Of a stretch of DNA of 64,000 nucleotides, positions 55,254 to 63,945 are shown one piece after another. Source of the stretch: Tissierella sp. P1 (GTDB lineage Bacteria > Bacillota > Clostridia > Tissierellales > Tissierellaceae). The position numbers and the translations under genes were made by a program. The notes beneath the pieces were generated by a model. It had not been told where the DNA came from and made no database searches. It saw only the letters and a program-made list of their open reading frames with translations. The first letter of the stretch is position 1, and each line of letters begins with the position of its first letter. The stretch spans positions 1 through 64,000 of the forward strand of contig NZ_NPMN01000016.1 of NCBI RefSeq assembly GCF_002266425.1. Direction: 5' to 3'.

Positions 55254-56984
55254 TTGCTTAGAAGATTTATATCTTATTACAAGCCACACAAAAGATTGTT
55301 TTTTATAGATATGTTTTTTGCATTGCTTATATCTATATCTGATCTTGTTTTTCCAGTCTTCACTAGAAAAATGATAAATGAAATTATACCAGAGGGCAGA
55401 ATGGATCTTCTTGTAAGATGGACGATTATAATGACTATTTTATTTGTCCTTAGATATATAAGTAACTATATAGTTTCTTATTGGGGACATTTGCTGGGAG
55501 TTAGAATTGAACATGATATGAGAAGAGATATATTTACTCATCTGCAGTCGTTACCTTTCAGTTACTATGACAATAATAAAACGGGTCACATAATGTCTAG
55601 AATAGTCAATGATTTAAGAGACATAACAGAACTTGCTCATCATGGTCCAGAAGATTTATTTATATCTTTGGTAATGTTGTTAGGTTCATTCATTGTACTG
55701 ATTAGAATTGAATGGAAACTTACTTTAGTATTATTTTCTGCTATACCTATTATAATATGGTTTGTTATATCTAAAAGAAATAGAATGTCAAATTCTTTTA
55801 GAGAGGTAAGAAAGAAAATTGCAAATGTAAATTCTCAACTTGAAAATAGTATTTCAGGGGTTAGAGTTGCAAAATCATTTACTAATGAAGATTATGAGAT
55901 TGAAAAGTTTAATGAAGGGAATCTTAGTTTTAGTAATGCTAGAAAAGAATCATATAAAGTTATGGCTGAGTTTGCATCAGGAATAGGAATAATGTCAAGT
56001 ATTCTTAATCTGTTGGTGATAAGCCTTGGAGGATACTTTGTATATAAAGATATAATTAATATAGGAGACCTTTTTTCCTTTACACTCTACGTCAATTTCT
56101 TTATGCAGCCAATTAGGAGGCTATCTGAATTCTCACAACAACTTCAAGATGGTATGACAGGCTTCGAGAGATTCGTTGAGATCATGGATATAGAACCAGA
56201 TATTATCGATAGAGAAAATGCAATGGAACTAAAAGACGTTAAAGGAGATATAGAATTTAATAATGTATCCTTTAGTTATAACAATGGTAAGAATACAATT
56301 CTTTCTAATATGAATTTGTCTATTGATGCAGGAAAAACTGTAGCTTTGGTTGGTCCATCAGGTGCAGGCAAGACTACTTTATGCCATCTTATTCCGCGAT
56401 TCTATGAAATAGAAGAGGGAGAAATTCTATTAGATAATATAGATATTAGAGATATAAAAATTAAAGATTTGAGAAAAAAAATAGGACTTGTTCAACAAGA
56501 TGTATTTTTATTTACAGGTACCATTCGTGATAATATAATATATGGTGATCCAGAAGCCAGCGATGAAGATGTTATAGAAGCTGCTAAGAAAGCAAGTATA
56601 CACGATTTTATCATATCTTTACCAGAGGGATATGATACCTTTATAGGTGAAAAGGGCGTTAAGTTATCTGGAGGTCAAAAACAAAGGATTTCAATTGCAA
56701 GATTATTTTTAAAGAATCCTCCTATATTGGTATTAGACGAAGCCACATCTGCACTAGATAATGAAACTGAGATAATGATCCAAAAATCTTTAGAGGATTT
56801 GTCTAAGGGAAGAACTACATTAGTAATTGCTCATAGATTGTCAACAATAAAAAATGCAGATGAGATTCTAGTGTTAACTGCAGATGGAATCGCAGAGCAA
56901 GGAAGCCATGAAAATTTAATAGAAAAAGATGGTTTATATGCTAAGCTATATAAATCTCAATTTAAGGATTTAATGCAAGAATAA
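55254..56984 (+). CDS. ABC exporter, fused permease and ATPase (MsbA/BmrA type)
   Basis: 576 residues. Six-helix ABC_membrane domain (about 15-295) then ATPase: Walker A GPSGAGKTT, Q-loop LVQQDVFLF, signature LSGGQKQRISIARL, Walker B ILVLDEATSALD, H-loop AHRLST. Works as a homodimer, or as a heterodimer with a partner elsewhere; drug, lipid or peptide export. TTG start after AAGGGGGAG. Confidence 0.93.
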   Translation: MLRRFISYYKPHKRLFFIDMFFALLISISDLVFPVFTRKMINEIIPEGRMDLLVRWTIIMTILFVLRYISNYIVSYWGHLLGVRIEHDMRRDIFTHLQSLPFSYYDNNKTGHIMSRIVNDLRDITELAHHGPEDLFISLVMLLGSFIVLIRIEWKLTLVLFSAIPIIIWFVISKRNRMSNSFREVRKKIANVNSQLENSISGVRVAKSFTNEDYEIEKFNEGNLSFSNARKESYKVMAEFASGIGIMSSILNLLVISLGGYFVYKDIINIGDLFSFTLYVNFFMQPIRRLSEFSQQLQDGMTGFERFVEIMDIEPDIIDRENAMELKDVKGDIEFNNVSFSYNNGKNTILSNMNLSIDAGKTVALVGPSGAGKTTLCHLIPRFYEIEEGEILLDNIDIRDIKIKDLRKKIGLVQQDVFLFTGTIRDNIIYGDPEASDEDVIEAAKKASIHDFIISLPEGYDTFIGEKGVKLSGGQKQRISIARLFLKNPPILVLDEATSALDNETEIMIQKSLEDLSKGRTTLVIAHRLSTIKNADEILVLTADGIAEQGSHENLIEKDGLYAKLYKSQFKDLMQE

Positions 56985-56989
56985 GTATC

Positions 56990-57044
56990 AAAAGCACCTC
57001 CCTTATCATATTATATTAGAGGAATATAAAGGGGAGGTGTTTTT
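56990..57044 (+). promoter_or_regulatory. hairpin with T-run that buries the ribosome site of the next gene
   Basis: CACCTCCC (56995-57002) pairs perfectly with GGGAGGTG (57032-57039), extended by one G-U and four A-U pairs, and ends in TTTTT just before ATG. The 3' arm is the Shine-Dalgarno of the following gene. It can act as terminator of the ABC exporter transcript and as translational block of the downstream ORF. Confidence 0.6.
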
Positions 57045-57362
57045 ATGCATTATGATTATCCAGAACTATATTACAGAATCTATCCTAAGGTTATATCAGC
57101 AGTGAATGAGCATTTAGATGATAATTGTTCTATGGAAAAGATTACAAGAGAACAAATGGAAAAGATGGTGGATGATATATATATAAAAATGGTACATGAA
57201 TATCCAGAAATACATGAAGATCCATATGAAAGAAAGTATAGAGGGAGGGTTAGGGCAGAACAAAGACCATTTTTTGGAAGAAGCAGAATTACTAGGGATT
57301 TAATAACAATTTTACTAATCTCTGAATTATTCAGGAGAAACAGAAGCTTTTTTCCACTATAA
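57045..57362 (+). CDS. hypothetical protein, probably small and basic
   Basis: 105 residues with no signal peptide. An N-terminal helical region is followed by basic KYRGRVRAEQRP and a hydrophobic stretch near the C-terminus (about 84-95; RDLITILLISELFRR) that might associate with membrane. The GGGGAGG site is strong in isolation but paired in the upstream hairpin. I do not recognise a family. Confidence 0.6.
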   Translation: MHYDYPELYYRIYPKVISAVNEHLDDNCSMEKITREQMEKMVDDIYIKMVHEYPEIHEDPYERKYRGRVRAEQRPFFGRSRITRDLITILLISELFRRNRSFFPL

Positions 57363-57363
57363 T

Positions 57364-57390
57364 AAATAGGCTGAAAACAGCCTATTTTAG
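57364..57390 (+). terminator. terminator after the 105-residue hypothetical gene
   Basis: Perfect 10-bp stem AAATAGGCTG with CAGCCTATTT (57364-57373, 57378-57387), loop AAAA, then TTAG. Confidence 0.8.
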
Positions 57391-57544
57391 TTTGAATATT
57401 GATTTTCTGGAAATATATATACATAAGAATAGATAATGTAAAATCTTTGTAACTATTTATTAATTTGTTTGTAACCAATAGAATTAATATTTATAATATG
57501 CTAGAATTAAACATAAGACAGAAAAGGATATAGGGGGGACATAA

Positions 57545-58490
57545 ATGAAAAAACATAAAAAATCCTTTATTATAAAGAAAAGGTATATTTTTTTGCTTGC
57601 TATTATATTTTTTTTAATTTGGCAGTATATCAGTAAAGATTTTTTGCAATTCAACTAATGCAGTTGCAGCCGTTAGTGTAGCAGACACTTTAAATATAAT
57701 GGGCCCAAACAATCCCGTTAGTATAGTTTTGGATGGGGAAATTAGACAAATTGAGGAAGAAAGATTGAGAGCAGAGGCAGAAAGAATAGCAGAAGAAAAG
57801 AGAATAGCAGAAGAGAAAAGAATTGCAGAAGAAAAGAGAATTAAAGAAGAAAAAACTAAAACGGAGGAACAAAAAATAGTAAATGAAGAAGCAAAAAAGG
57901 GGAAAATTGCTTATTTAACTTTTGATGATGGACCATCAAAGCAAATTACACCTGCAATTTTAGATATATTGGCTGATTATGATATCAAAGCTACATTTTT
58001 TATTTTAGGAAAAATGGCTAATATGAATCAAGATGTCCTAAAGAGAGTTTACGAAGAAGGTCATTCTATTGGACATCATTCTTATAGTCATAAATATAGT
58101 TATATATATAAAAATATTGATAACTTCTTAGGTGAGATTAATTCTACAGATAAAGTATTGAAAGAAGTTTTGGGAGAGGACTTTGAAACGAAATTACTAA
58201 GATTGCCAGGAGGGTCCTTTGAAAAACATAAACAAAAATTTTTAAAAGCAGCTACGGATAAAGGATATAAAAATTATAATTGGAATGCATTAAATGGCGA
58301 TGCAGAAGGAATAGATTTACCAAAAAATAAATTAATAAATAGATTGAAGGCTACAGCAAAGGGAAAAAAAGAAATCATTATATTAATGCATGATTCTGAT
58401 TCCAAAAAAACAACCGTTGAGGCTTTACCTGAAATAATTGATTATCTTATAGAAGAAGGATATGAATTTAGAGTACTGGATCAAGATTAA
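57545..58490 (+). CDS. membrane-anchored polysaccharide deacetylase (frameshifted)
   Basis: About 314 residues when read through. Transmembrane anchor at about 12-32, an Ala/Glu/Lys/Arg coiled coil (about 70-105) and an NodB-type deacetylase domain: TFDDGPS (catalytic Asp and metal Asp), HSIGHHSYSH (metal His pair), RLPGGS, WNALNGDA, ILMHDS. The frame breaks in the six-T run at 57640-57645; with one T fewer, QYISKDF continues as CNSTNAVAAVSVAD. It removes N-acetyl groups from peptidoglycan or another glycan outside the cell. Immediately upstream of a two-component system; not overlapping it. Confidence 0.88.
57789..57842 (+). repeat. three 18-base tandem repeats encoding AEEKRI
   Basis: Units at 57789-57806, 57807-57824 and 57825-57842 (GCAGAAGAAAAGAGAATA with small changes) encode a heptad-like charged coiled-coil spacer between membrane anchor and deacetylase domain. 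The unit number may vary between strains. Confidence 0.85.
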
Positions 58491-58510
58491 AATTAAGGAT
58501 GTGATTTTTA

Positions 58511-59206
58511 ATGAGTAAATCAATTCTTGTAGTAGAAGATGAATCATCTATAAGGAAGTTTGTAAGAATAAACCTTGAAAGGAATGGTTTCAAGGTACTG
58601 GAAGCAGGAAGTGGAGAAGAGGGAATAGAGATTGCAAGAAATGAAAAAGTGGATATAGTTATTTTAAATCTTATGTTACCAGGAATTGATGGTTTTGAAG
58701 TATGCAAAGTTCTACGAGAAGAGTTACCAAACTTAGGTATAATAATGTTAACTGCTAAATCTCAGGATGTAGATAAGATTATGGGGTTGGAGTATGGAAC
58801 TGATGATTATATGACCAAGCCTTTTAATCCTACAGAGTTAATTTTAAGAGTAAAATCTTTAACGAGAAGAATAGAATCGTCAGAAAATATAAATGAAGAC
58901 ACTATATTGGTTTCTGAACCTTTTAAAATAGATACCTACTCCCGTAAGTTTTATAAAGAAAATTGTGAAATAGAGCTTACTCCTACTGAATATGCTATAG
59001 CCAAACTTTTTGTGGAAAATTCGGGAAAAGCTTTCAAAAGGGATGAAATATTAAACTTGGTATGGGGTTATGATTTTGTAGGTGATTCTAAAATTGTAGA
59101 CGTAAATATTAGAAGACTTAGATCTAAGATAGAAGATGATTCTAGTAATCCCAATTTTATTGAAACTGTTTGGGGAATAGGATATAGATGGAAGATTAGA
59201 AGCTAG
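58511..59206 (+). CDS. OmpR-family response regulator with Asn at the phosphorylation site
   Basis: 231 residues, receiver plus winged-helix DNA-binding domain. Acidic pocket Glu9-Asp10, Thr and Lys (MLTAK, MTKPFNP) are intact, but the phospho-acceptor is Asn53 in VILNLMLPGIDGF where almost all regulators have Asp (codon AAT, one base from GAT). C-terminal recognition helix VDVNIRRLRSKIED. An Asp-to-Asn change blocks phosphorylation, so it may work without it or bind DNA constitutively, unless the base is an error. The cognate kinase follows after 44 bases. Confidence 0.9.
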   Translation: MSKSILVVEDESSIRKFVRINLERNGFKVLEAGSGEEGIEIARNEKVDIVILNLMLPGIDGFEVCKVLREELPNLGIIMLTAKSQDVDKIMGLEYGTDDYMTKPFNPTELILRVKSLTRRIESSENINEDTILVSEPFKIDTYSRKFYKENCEIELTPTEYAIAKLFVENSGKAFKRDEILNLVWGYDFVGDSKIVDVNIRRLRSKIEDDSSNPNFIETVWGIGYRWKIRS

Positions 59207-59218
59207 AATTTTGGCAAA

Positions 59219-59240
59219 TTAACATTAGGTTAAGATTAGA
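59219..59240 (+). promoter_or_regulatory. two 11-base direct repeats between the regulator and kinase genes
   Basis: TTAACATTAGG (59219-59229) and TTAAGATTAGA (59230-59240), 9 of 11 identical, exactly one helical turn apart. This is the geometry of OmpR/PhoP-family dimer sites. It could be a site for the adjacent regulator. Confidence 0.4.
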
Positions 59241-59250
59241 GGAATGATTA

Positions 59251-60648
59251 ATGAGAAAAAGTATAAAGACTAGATTAGTTAAAAGTTTCATGCTGATTAT
59301 TATTATAACCGTGGTTATTTTAGAGGTTGTATTAATAAATGGTATGAAAGACTATTATTATAAAAATATTGAGGATATACTTAGCAATCAGATAGAGTTT
59401 TCTATAGACTATTATTTACGATATTTTTCTTTAGATAGATTAGAAGATATAGTCATAGACGATATAGATGTATTCTGGCAACATACAACAGCACAGGTTC
59501 AGATACTTAACTCTGATGGAAAACTCATAATGGATTCTTTAGGGGTTACAAATGATAATTCAAACTTATATCCAGATATAAAAAAGGCAATAAATGGAGA
59601 AAAAGGAGTTTGGGTAGGAAATGTAAACTATTATAATAGTCCAGTAATGTCTGTTTCAGCAGCAATAAAAGATCAAGATAGAGTCATAGGAATTATCAGA
59701 TTTATTACTTCTCTCAAGGAAACTAATGGAGTAATAAGATTTATTTCTTTTTTGTTGCTAGGTATGGGTGTTATAGTCGTTTTTATTTCTGGTATGGTAA
59801 GTGTTTTTCTTGCTAATTCTATAATACGGCCACTTCAGGAGGTAACGAGAGTTGCAGAAAAAATGGCTGATGGACAATTAAAAGTGAGAAGTGATATTGA
59901 ACTAGAAGATGAAATTGGTAGACTATCAGATACGCTAAACTATATGGCAGAGGAATTGGTTAAGAAAGAACAGATTAAGAATGATTTTATATCTTCGGTA
60001 TCACATGAACTTCGTACTCCACTTACATCTATAAAGGGGTGGGCAGCTACATTAAAATGTGAAGATTTTGGTGGAAATGAAATTATGTTAGATGGACTTG
60101 AAATCATTGAAAAAGAAAGTGATAGACTAAGTATTATGGTAGAAGAACTTTTAGATTTTTCTAGATTTGTTTCTGGAAGGATAAAGCTGGAAAATGATGA
60201 ATTTCAGATAAAAGATACAATTGAAATGATAGGAAAACAACTAACACCTAGAGCAGTAAATAATAGGATTGAATTTATTATAAATATAGATCAAAGTCTT
60301 GGATATATGCTTGGAGATGAAAATAGAATAAAGCAGGTACTCATCAATCTATTAGATAATGCTTTTAAATTTACATCTGAAGATGGAAAAGTTATTTTAA
60401 ATGCATATAAAGAAAATGATATTTTAGTATTAGAAGTAAAAGATAATGGAGTTGGTATATCTGAAGAAGATTTGCCAAAGGTGAAGGAAAAGTTTTACAA
60501 AGGGAAAAACAGTAAATCTCATAGTGGCATCGGATTATCTATTTGTGATGAAATTGTTAAGCTTCATAATGGCACCATGGAAATATTATCTAATATAAAC
60601 GAAGGAACTAGAGTAATAGTAAGATTGCCATTGAGGGAGGTCAGCTAA
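59251..60648 (+). CDS. sensor histidine kinase with extracytoplasmic PAS-like domain
   Basis: 465 residues. Transmembrane helices at about 12-30 and 165-188 bracket an external sensor of about 135 residues; HAMP about 190-240; H-box SVSHELRTPLTSIKGW with His252; N box QVLINLLDNAFKF and G boxes GVGISEED and SGIGLSICDE. Kinase active site looks complete although its regulator partner lacks the acceptor Asp. PhoR/WalK-like layout. Stop codon overlaps the next start. Confidence 0.92.
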   Translation: MRKSIKTRLVKSFMLIIIITVVILEVVLINGMKDYYYKNIEDILSNQIEFSIDYYLRYFSLDRLEDIVIDDIDVFWQHTTAQVQILNSDGKLIMDSLGVTNDNSNLYPDIKKAINGEKGVWVGNVNYYNSPVMSVSAAIKDQDRVIGIIRFITSLKETNGVIRFISFLLLGMGVIVVFISGMVSVFLANSIIRPLQEVTRVAEKMADGQLKVRSDIELEDEIGRLSDTLNYMAEELVKKEQIKNDFISSVSHELRTPLTSIKGWAATLKCEDFGGNEIMLDGLEIIEKESDRLSIMVEELLDFSRFVSGRIKLENDEFQIKDTIEMIGKQLTPRAVNNRIEFIINIDQSLGYMLGDENRIKQVLINLLDNAFKFTSEDGKVILNAYKENDILVLEVKDNGVGISEEDLPKVKEKFYKGKNSKSHSGIGLSICDEIVKLHNGTMEILSNINEGTRVIVRLPLREVS

Positions 60649-62150
60649 TGAGAAAAGTATATTTAATTATATCTATTATAATATTATTCATTTTTTCGAC
60701 TTCCTGTAGTATTAATAAATTTGAGACTAAGGATAGAATAAAGGCTCCAGAAAATAATCTGCCTCCTATACAGGGTAAATGGATTATAGAGAAAGCTATC
60801 GATAGTCCTTATAAAAAAGGAAGCATAGGAGATTCAGAGTCTTTAATTAATAAGGAGGCTTTGTTTCATAAATCTGCTACAGTAATAGGTGAAGATTATG
60901 TAGAAGAGCCTACCTATAAACTAAAGAATGTGAAACTTGCCGATTACTTATTGTATAAATATAAAGTGTCTCCTGAAGAATTAAATCTCTCTGAAGAGGA
61001 AGCTGAGATAATAACTATATTAGGTAATAATCAATATTATGAGTTTATTAGATATAGTGATAATGAAATGATTACCTTCGTTGAAGATAGATTTTACTTT
61101 TTAAAGAAAAGTGTTGATCAAATAAGTAAAGAAGAAATTGATAGATATATAAATATTGAGAAAAGTATTATGAGAATTTCCAATGCGGAAGAAGTAGATA
61201 TATTACGTTCTGGAATTCTTCTAGGGATAAAGTCTTATTCCTATGATGAAGTGAATCAAACTGATGGATGGAAATATAAGACCATTTGGATCAGAACCAA
61301 CAATCGTAATATAGCTTCTGCATATGAAATGAATAATTTATTAGTGCCTAGAAAAAAAGGTTTTTGGTTTGTAGAGGTGAAAAGAGAGGATATAGATAAT
61401 TCTGTAAATGATAAGATTAGAGCAACGCAAAAAGGAAAATTTAAAGAGGGATTTCTTGATGATTCGGCTTCACTTCTTATAACAGCTTCCTTAAATCCTA
61501 AGGCAAAAGGGTTATATCCATCTATACTTAAAAATATTTTATATATTGGTAATGATTATATTTCTACAGAATTAATTGATTTATCAAATGACAAAAGAAC
61601 TTTACAGGTTTACCCAATTGATTATTTAAACGATGAAAAAGGAATTAAAGTTTCAGATATAATTGGTGAGGAAGGGCTAAGGGTTTTTAAAGAAGGTGCT
61701 CAAAGTATAGTTAAAACTAATTCTAATATACTTTTAAATGAAGAGAGTTTTGGATTAGCGAGAAGAAATGGATATTGGATTATGAAGGGCCGAATAAATT
61801 ATCAGAGTGAAGGTGAAGAATTTTATAAGGATTATAATATAAAGACAATTCCTCCTAAGGAATTAGTAAATTATGATGAGTTGGCCATACCATGGAATGT
61901 TATAAAATCTAAAGTGCCTGAAGCTATAGATGCTTATACCTCACCCAATGAAGATATAATTATTATTGTAACAAGAAATAATTTATTAATATATTCAATT
62001 AATAATCATGAAATATCTCAAAAGGAATTAGGAAGGATTAAAATAGATAACTCAGAAACCATTATAATGGCAGAATGGGCTACAGGTAGATATACTATGC
62101 TATGGGAAGAGGAATTTTTAAAGAATGAAGCTGAGGCGGTAGAATACTAA
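60648..62150 (+). CDS. large lipoprotein of unknown function, coupled to the kinase gene
   Basis: 500 residues. Lipobox STSC with Cys20 after a hydrophobic signal; the rest is soluble, extracellular and repetitive in character (repeated GKWIIEKA/GxWFVEVK/GYWIMKGRI segments suggest beta-rich modules). ATG overlaps the kinase TAA by one base (TAATG), so translation is coupled. A surface partner or accessory sensor of the two-component system is a reasonable inference. No family recognised. Confidence 0.7.
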   Translation: MRKVYLIISIIILFIFSTSCSINKFETKDRIKAPENNLPPIQGKWIIEKAIDSPYKKGSIGDSESLINKEALFHKSATVIGEDYVEEPTYKLKNVKLADYLLYKYKVSPEELNLSEEEAEIITILGNNQYYEFIRYSDNEMITFVEDRFYFLKKSVDQISKEEIDRYINIEKSIMRISNAEEVDILRSGILLGIKSYSYDEVNQTDGWKYKTIWIRTNNRNIASAYEMNNLLVPRKKGFWFVEVKREDIDNSVNDKIRATQKGKFKEGFLDDSASLLITASLNPKAKGLYPSILKNILYIGNDYISTELIDLSNDKRTLQVYPIDYLNDEKGIKVSDIIGEEGLRVFKEGAQSIVKTNSNILLNEESFGLARRNGYWIMKGRINYQSEGEEFYKDYNIKTIPPKELVNYDELAIPWNVIKSKVPEAIDAYTSPNEDIIIIVTRNNLLIYSINNHEISQKELGRIKIDNSETIIMAEWATGRYTMLWEEEFLKNEAEAVEY

Positions 62151-62171
62151 TATAGAGATGGGGGATGAATC

Positions 62172-62468
62172 ATGAAAGAATTAATCGTTCACTTAGAATT
62201 CGCAAAAATATTAGGAGTGTTTGCATTAGGAGCAATAGTTATTACTTTTATAACCTATCTTATTTCTAAAAAAAATAGGGCTATAAAATATATTCCAGGA
62301 TTCATCCTGATTTTAATAGGAATATATAATCTATTTTATGTAGGTGTAGATTCTTCAACATTGGGGGATGTTAATAGATTATTGGTCGTTGTAACTACAA
62401 TGATTGCTGGATTTATTGGATTATCCACAGGGCTTATTATTGGGATATTTAAAAAGGGCAGAGAATAA
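62172..62468 (+). CDS. small membrane protein with three helices
   Basis: 98 residues, helices at about 12-30, 41-57 and 70-92, cytosolic C-terminus RKKGRE-like. It lies 21 bases after the lipoprotein gene with GGGGGATG ahead of ATG, so likely the last gene of the two-component operon. Converges on glpP with two bases between. Function unknown. Confidence 0.65.
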   Translation: MKELIVHLEFAKILGVFALGAIVITFITYLISKKNRAIKYIPGFILILIGIYNLFYVGVDSSTLGDVNRLLVVVTTMIAGFIGLSTGLIIGIFKKGRE

Positions 62469-62470
62469 AT

Positions 62471-63034
62471 TTATATATACCAAACATCTTTACAAGATGC
62501 AGATACAGCTATAGCTCCAGCATCTAGACTAGAATCTAAATCATATTTATCCGTAATTAAACCACTGGCGATTACGGATATTTTTGTTTCTTTAATAACC
62601 TTTTTTATTATTTTTGGCATTATTCCAGGAAGTATTTCAATAGCATTTGGTCGTGTTTTTTTTATGGAGGATATGGAATTTTCTAGAGAACATGAGTTAG
62701 GTATAAATAATCTTTGTATAGTGAATACCCCCATATCCTTACTTAATTTCACTAAATTGTTCTTTTCTGTTATTATTCCGTCAGGAGATATATTTTTAAT
62801 TATATATTCCAAACCCCAAGTATCTTTGGAAAAACCATCTATAGAGTCTATATGTATATATAAACCCTTATTTTTTGAACTTATTCTATAAGATATTTCT
62901 TTCAAGTTAAATATATTTCCTGATAGAAGAAATATTATTTCACAGGGAGAATCTAAGGCATCATCTAATTTATCTAAATTTTGTACTGCTGCAATTATAG
63001 GATTCTTTGATACTCTATCAAAAAAATGAATCAT
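62471..63034 (-). CDS. glpP: glycerol-3-phosphate responsive antiterminator
   Basis: 187 residues, TIM-barrel-like protein of the GlpP family: FDRVSKNPIIAAVQN, YIHIDSIDGFSKD and AGAIAVSASCKDVWYI ending. In Bacillus GlpP binds glycerol-3-phosphate and the glpD leader mRNA to prevent termination. No glp target is in the window. AGAGGTGA site before ATG; likely the last gene of the recX transcript. Confidence 0.92.
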   Translation of the reverse strand: MIHFFDRVSKNPIIAAVQNLDKLDDALDSPCEIIFLLSGNIFNLKEISYRISSKNKGLYIHIDSIDGFSKDTWGLEYIIKNISPDGIITEKNNLVKLSKDMGVFTIQRLFIPNSCSLENSISSIKKTRPNAIEILPGIMPKIIKKVIKETKISVIASGLITDKYDLDSSLDAGAIAVSASCKDVWYI

Positions 63035-63071
63035 TATATCACCTCTAAAATCTTGTGATTCAACTATATAA

Positions 63072-63317
63072 TTAATTATAATCGCTAATAAGCTTTAATT
63101 TTTGGGACCTTGAAAGCTGCTTGATAGCATATTCTCTTCTTTGTGCTTCTATTTTATTATCAAATTTTTCGAAATATACTAGTTCAACTGGCAATCTTGC
63201 CCTAGTGTACTTGGAAGCTTTACCTAAATTATGCATATATATTCTTTTATTTAAATCTACAGTCCAGCCTGTATAAAGAGTATTGTCCTTACATCGTAAG
63301 ATATACACGTAGCACAA
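63072..63317 (-). CDS. GIY-YIG domain protein (YhbQ/UPF0213 family)
   Basis: 81 residues, TTG start, GIY-YIG nuclease fold: VYILRCKDNTLYTGWT, Arg in LNKRIYMHNLG, and RREYAIKQL. Stand-alone small members have unclear roles, possibly acting on branched or damaged DNA. Ten bases after recX, so co-transcribed. Confidence 0.88.
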   Translation of the reverse strand: MCYVYILRCKDNTLYTGWTVDLNKRIYMHNLGKASKYTRARLPVELVYFEKFDNKIEAQRREYAIKQLSRSQKLKLISDYN

Positions 63318-63327
63318 ATTAAATCAC

Positions 63328-63945
63328 CTAATCCTTCAGGATTTCTTTCATAACTTTAGATATAATATCATAGGAATACCCTTTTCTCTGTAGGAAACCA
63401 CTGAGTTTTCTATAGATGCTATTACGATCCTCTTTTTTATAAGAGGATAGTTTTTTCAATGCTAAATTCATTGCTGATTCATATTGTTCATCATAGTCAA
63501 GAATAAGAAGATCATCAATGATATTTTTTGGTATTCCTTTCAAGATTAGTTCATACCTTATTCTTTCAGGGCCAAATTTACTTAAATTTATTTTATCTCT
63601 AATGAATGATTCGGTGAAGGTTTTATCATCTAAATAACGATTTTCTCTACAATAATTCATTGCATTTTTGATATAAGAATCCTCAAAATTTTTACGCTTA
63701 AGGGCATTATACATTTCTTTTTCTGATCGTTGTCTATATGACAGTAAATTGAGTGCATAATTTAAAACTTTATTTTGTTCTTCAGATTGAAGAACGTCTT
63801 TAATGAAATCATCATCTACTTCCATGCCGACTTCTAATTTATGTTTGAATCTTAATTCTTCTGCTATTCCTATGGAGAAAACATCATCTACGTAAATATT
63901 AACTCTATTTTTATTTCTTTGTGGTTCAATACTAGTAATTTTCAT
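63328..63945 (-). CDS. recX: RecX regulatory protein
   Basis: 205 residues, three tandem three-helix RecX repeats from about residue 55 (NYALNLLSYRQRSEKEMYNALK; DKTFTESFIRDKIN; ILKGIPKNIIDDLL), preceded by a beta-strand N-terminus. It binds along the RecA filament and limits or modulates recombination. ATG with AAAAGGAG upstream. First gene of a three-gene minus-strand group with the GIY-YIG gene and glpP; recA is not in the window. Confidence 0.93.
   Translation of the reverse strand: MKITSIEPQRNKNRVNIYVDDVFSIGIAEELRFKHKLEVGMEVDDDFIKDVLQSEEQNKVLNYALNLLSYRQRSEKEMYNALKRKNFEDSYIKNAMNYCRENRYLDDKTFTESFIRDKINLSKFGPERIRYELILKGIPKNIIDDLLILDYDEQYESAMNLALKKLSSYKKEDRNSIYRKLSGFLQRKGYSYDIISKVMKEILKD

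Noticed and set aside
57789-57842. Short CRISPR-like or satellite array
   Set aside because: Three 18-base units without spacers, in frame, encoding a coiled-coil linker of the deacetylase.
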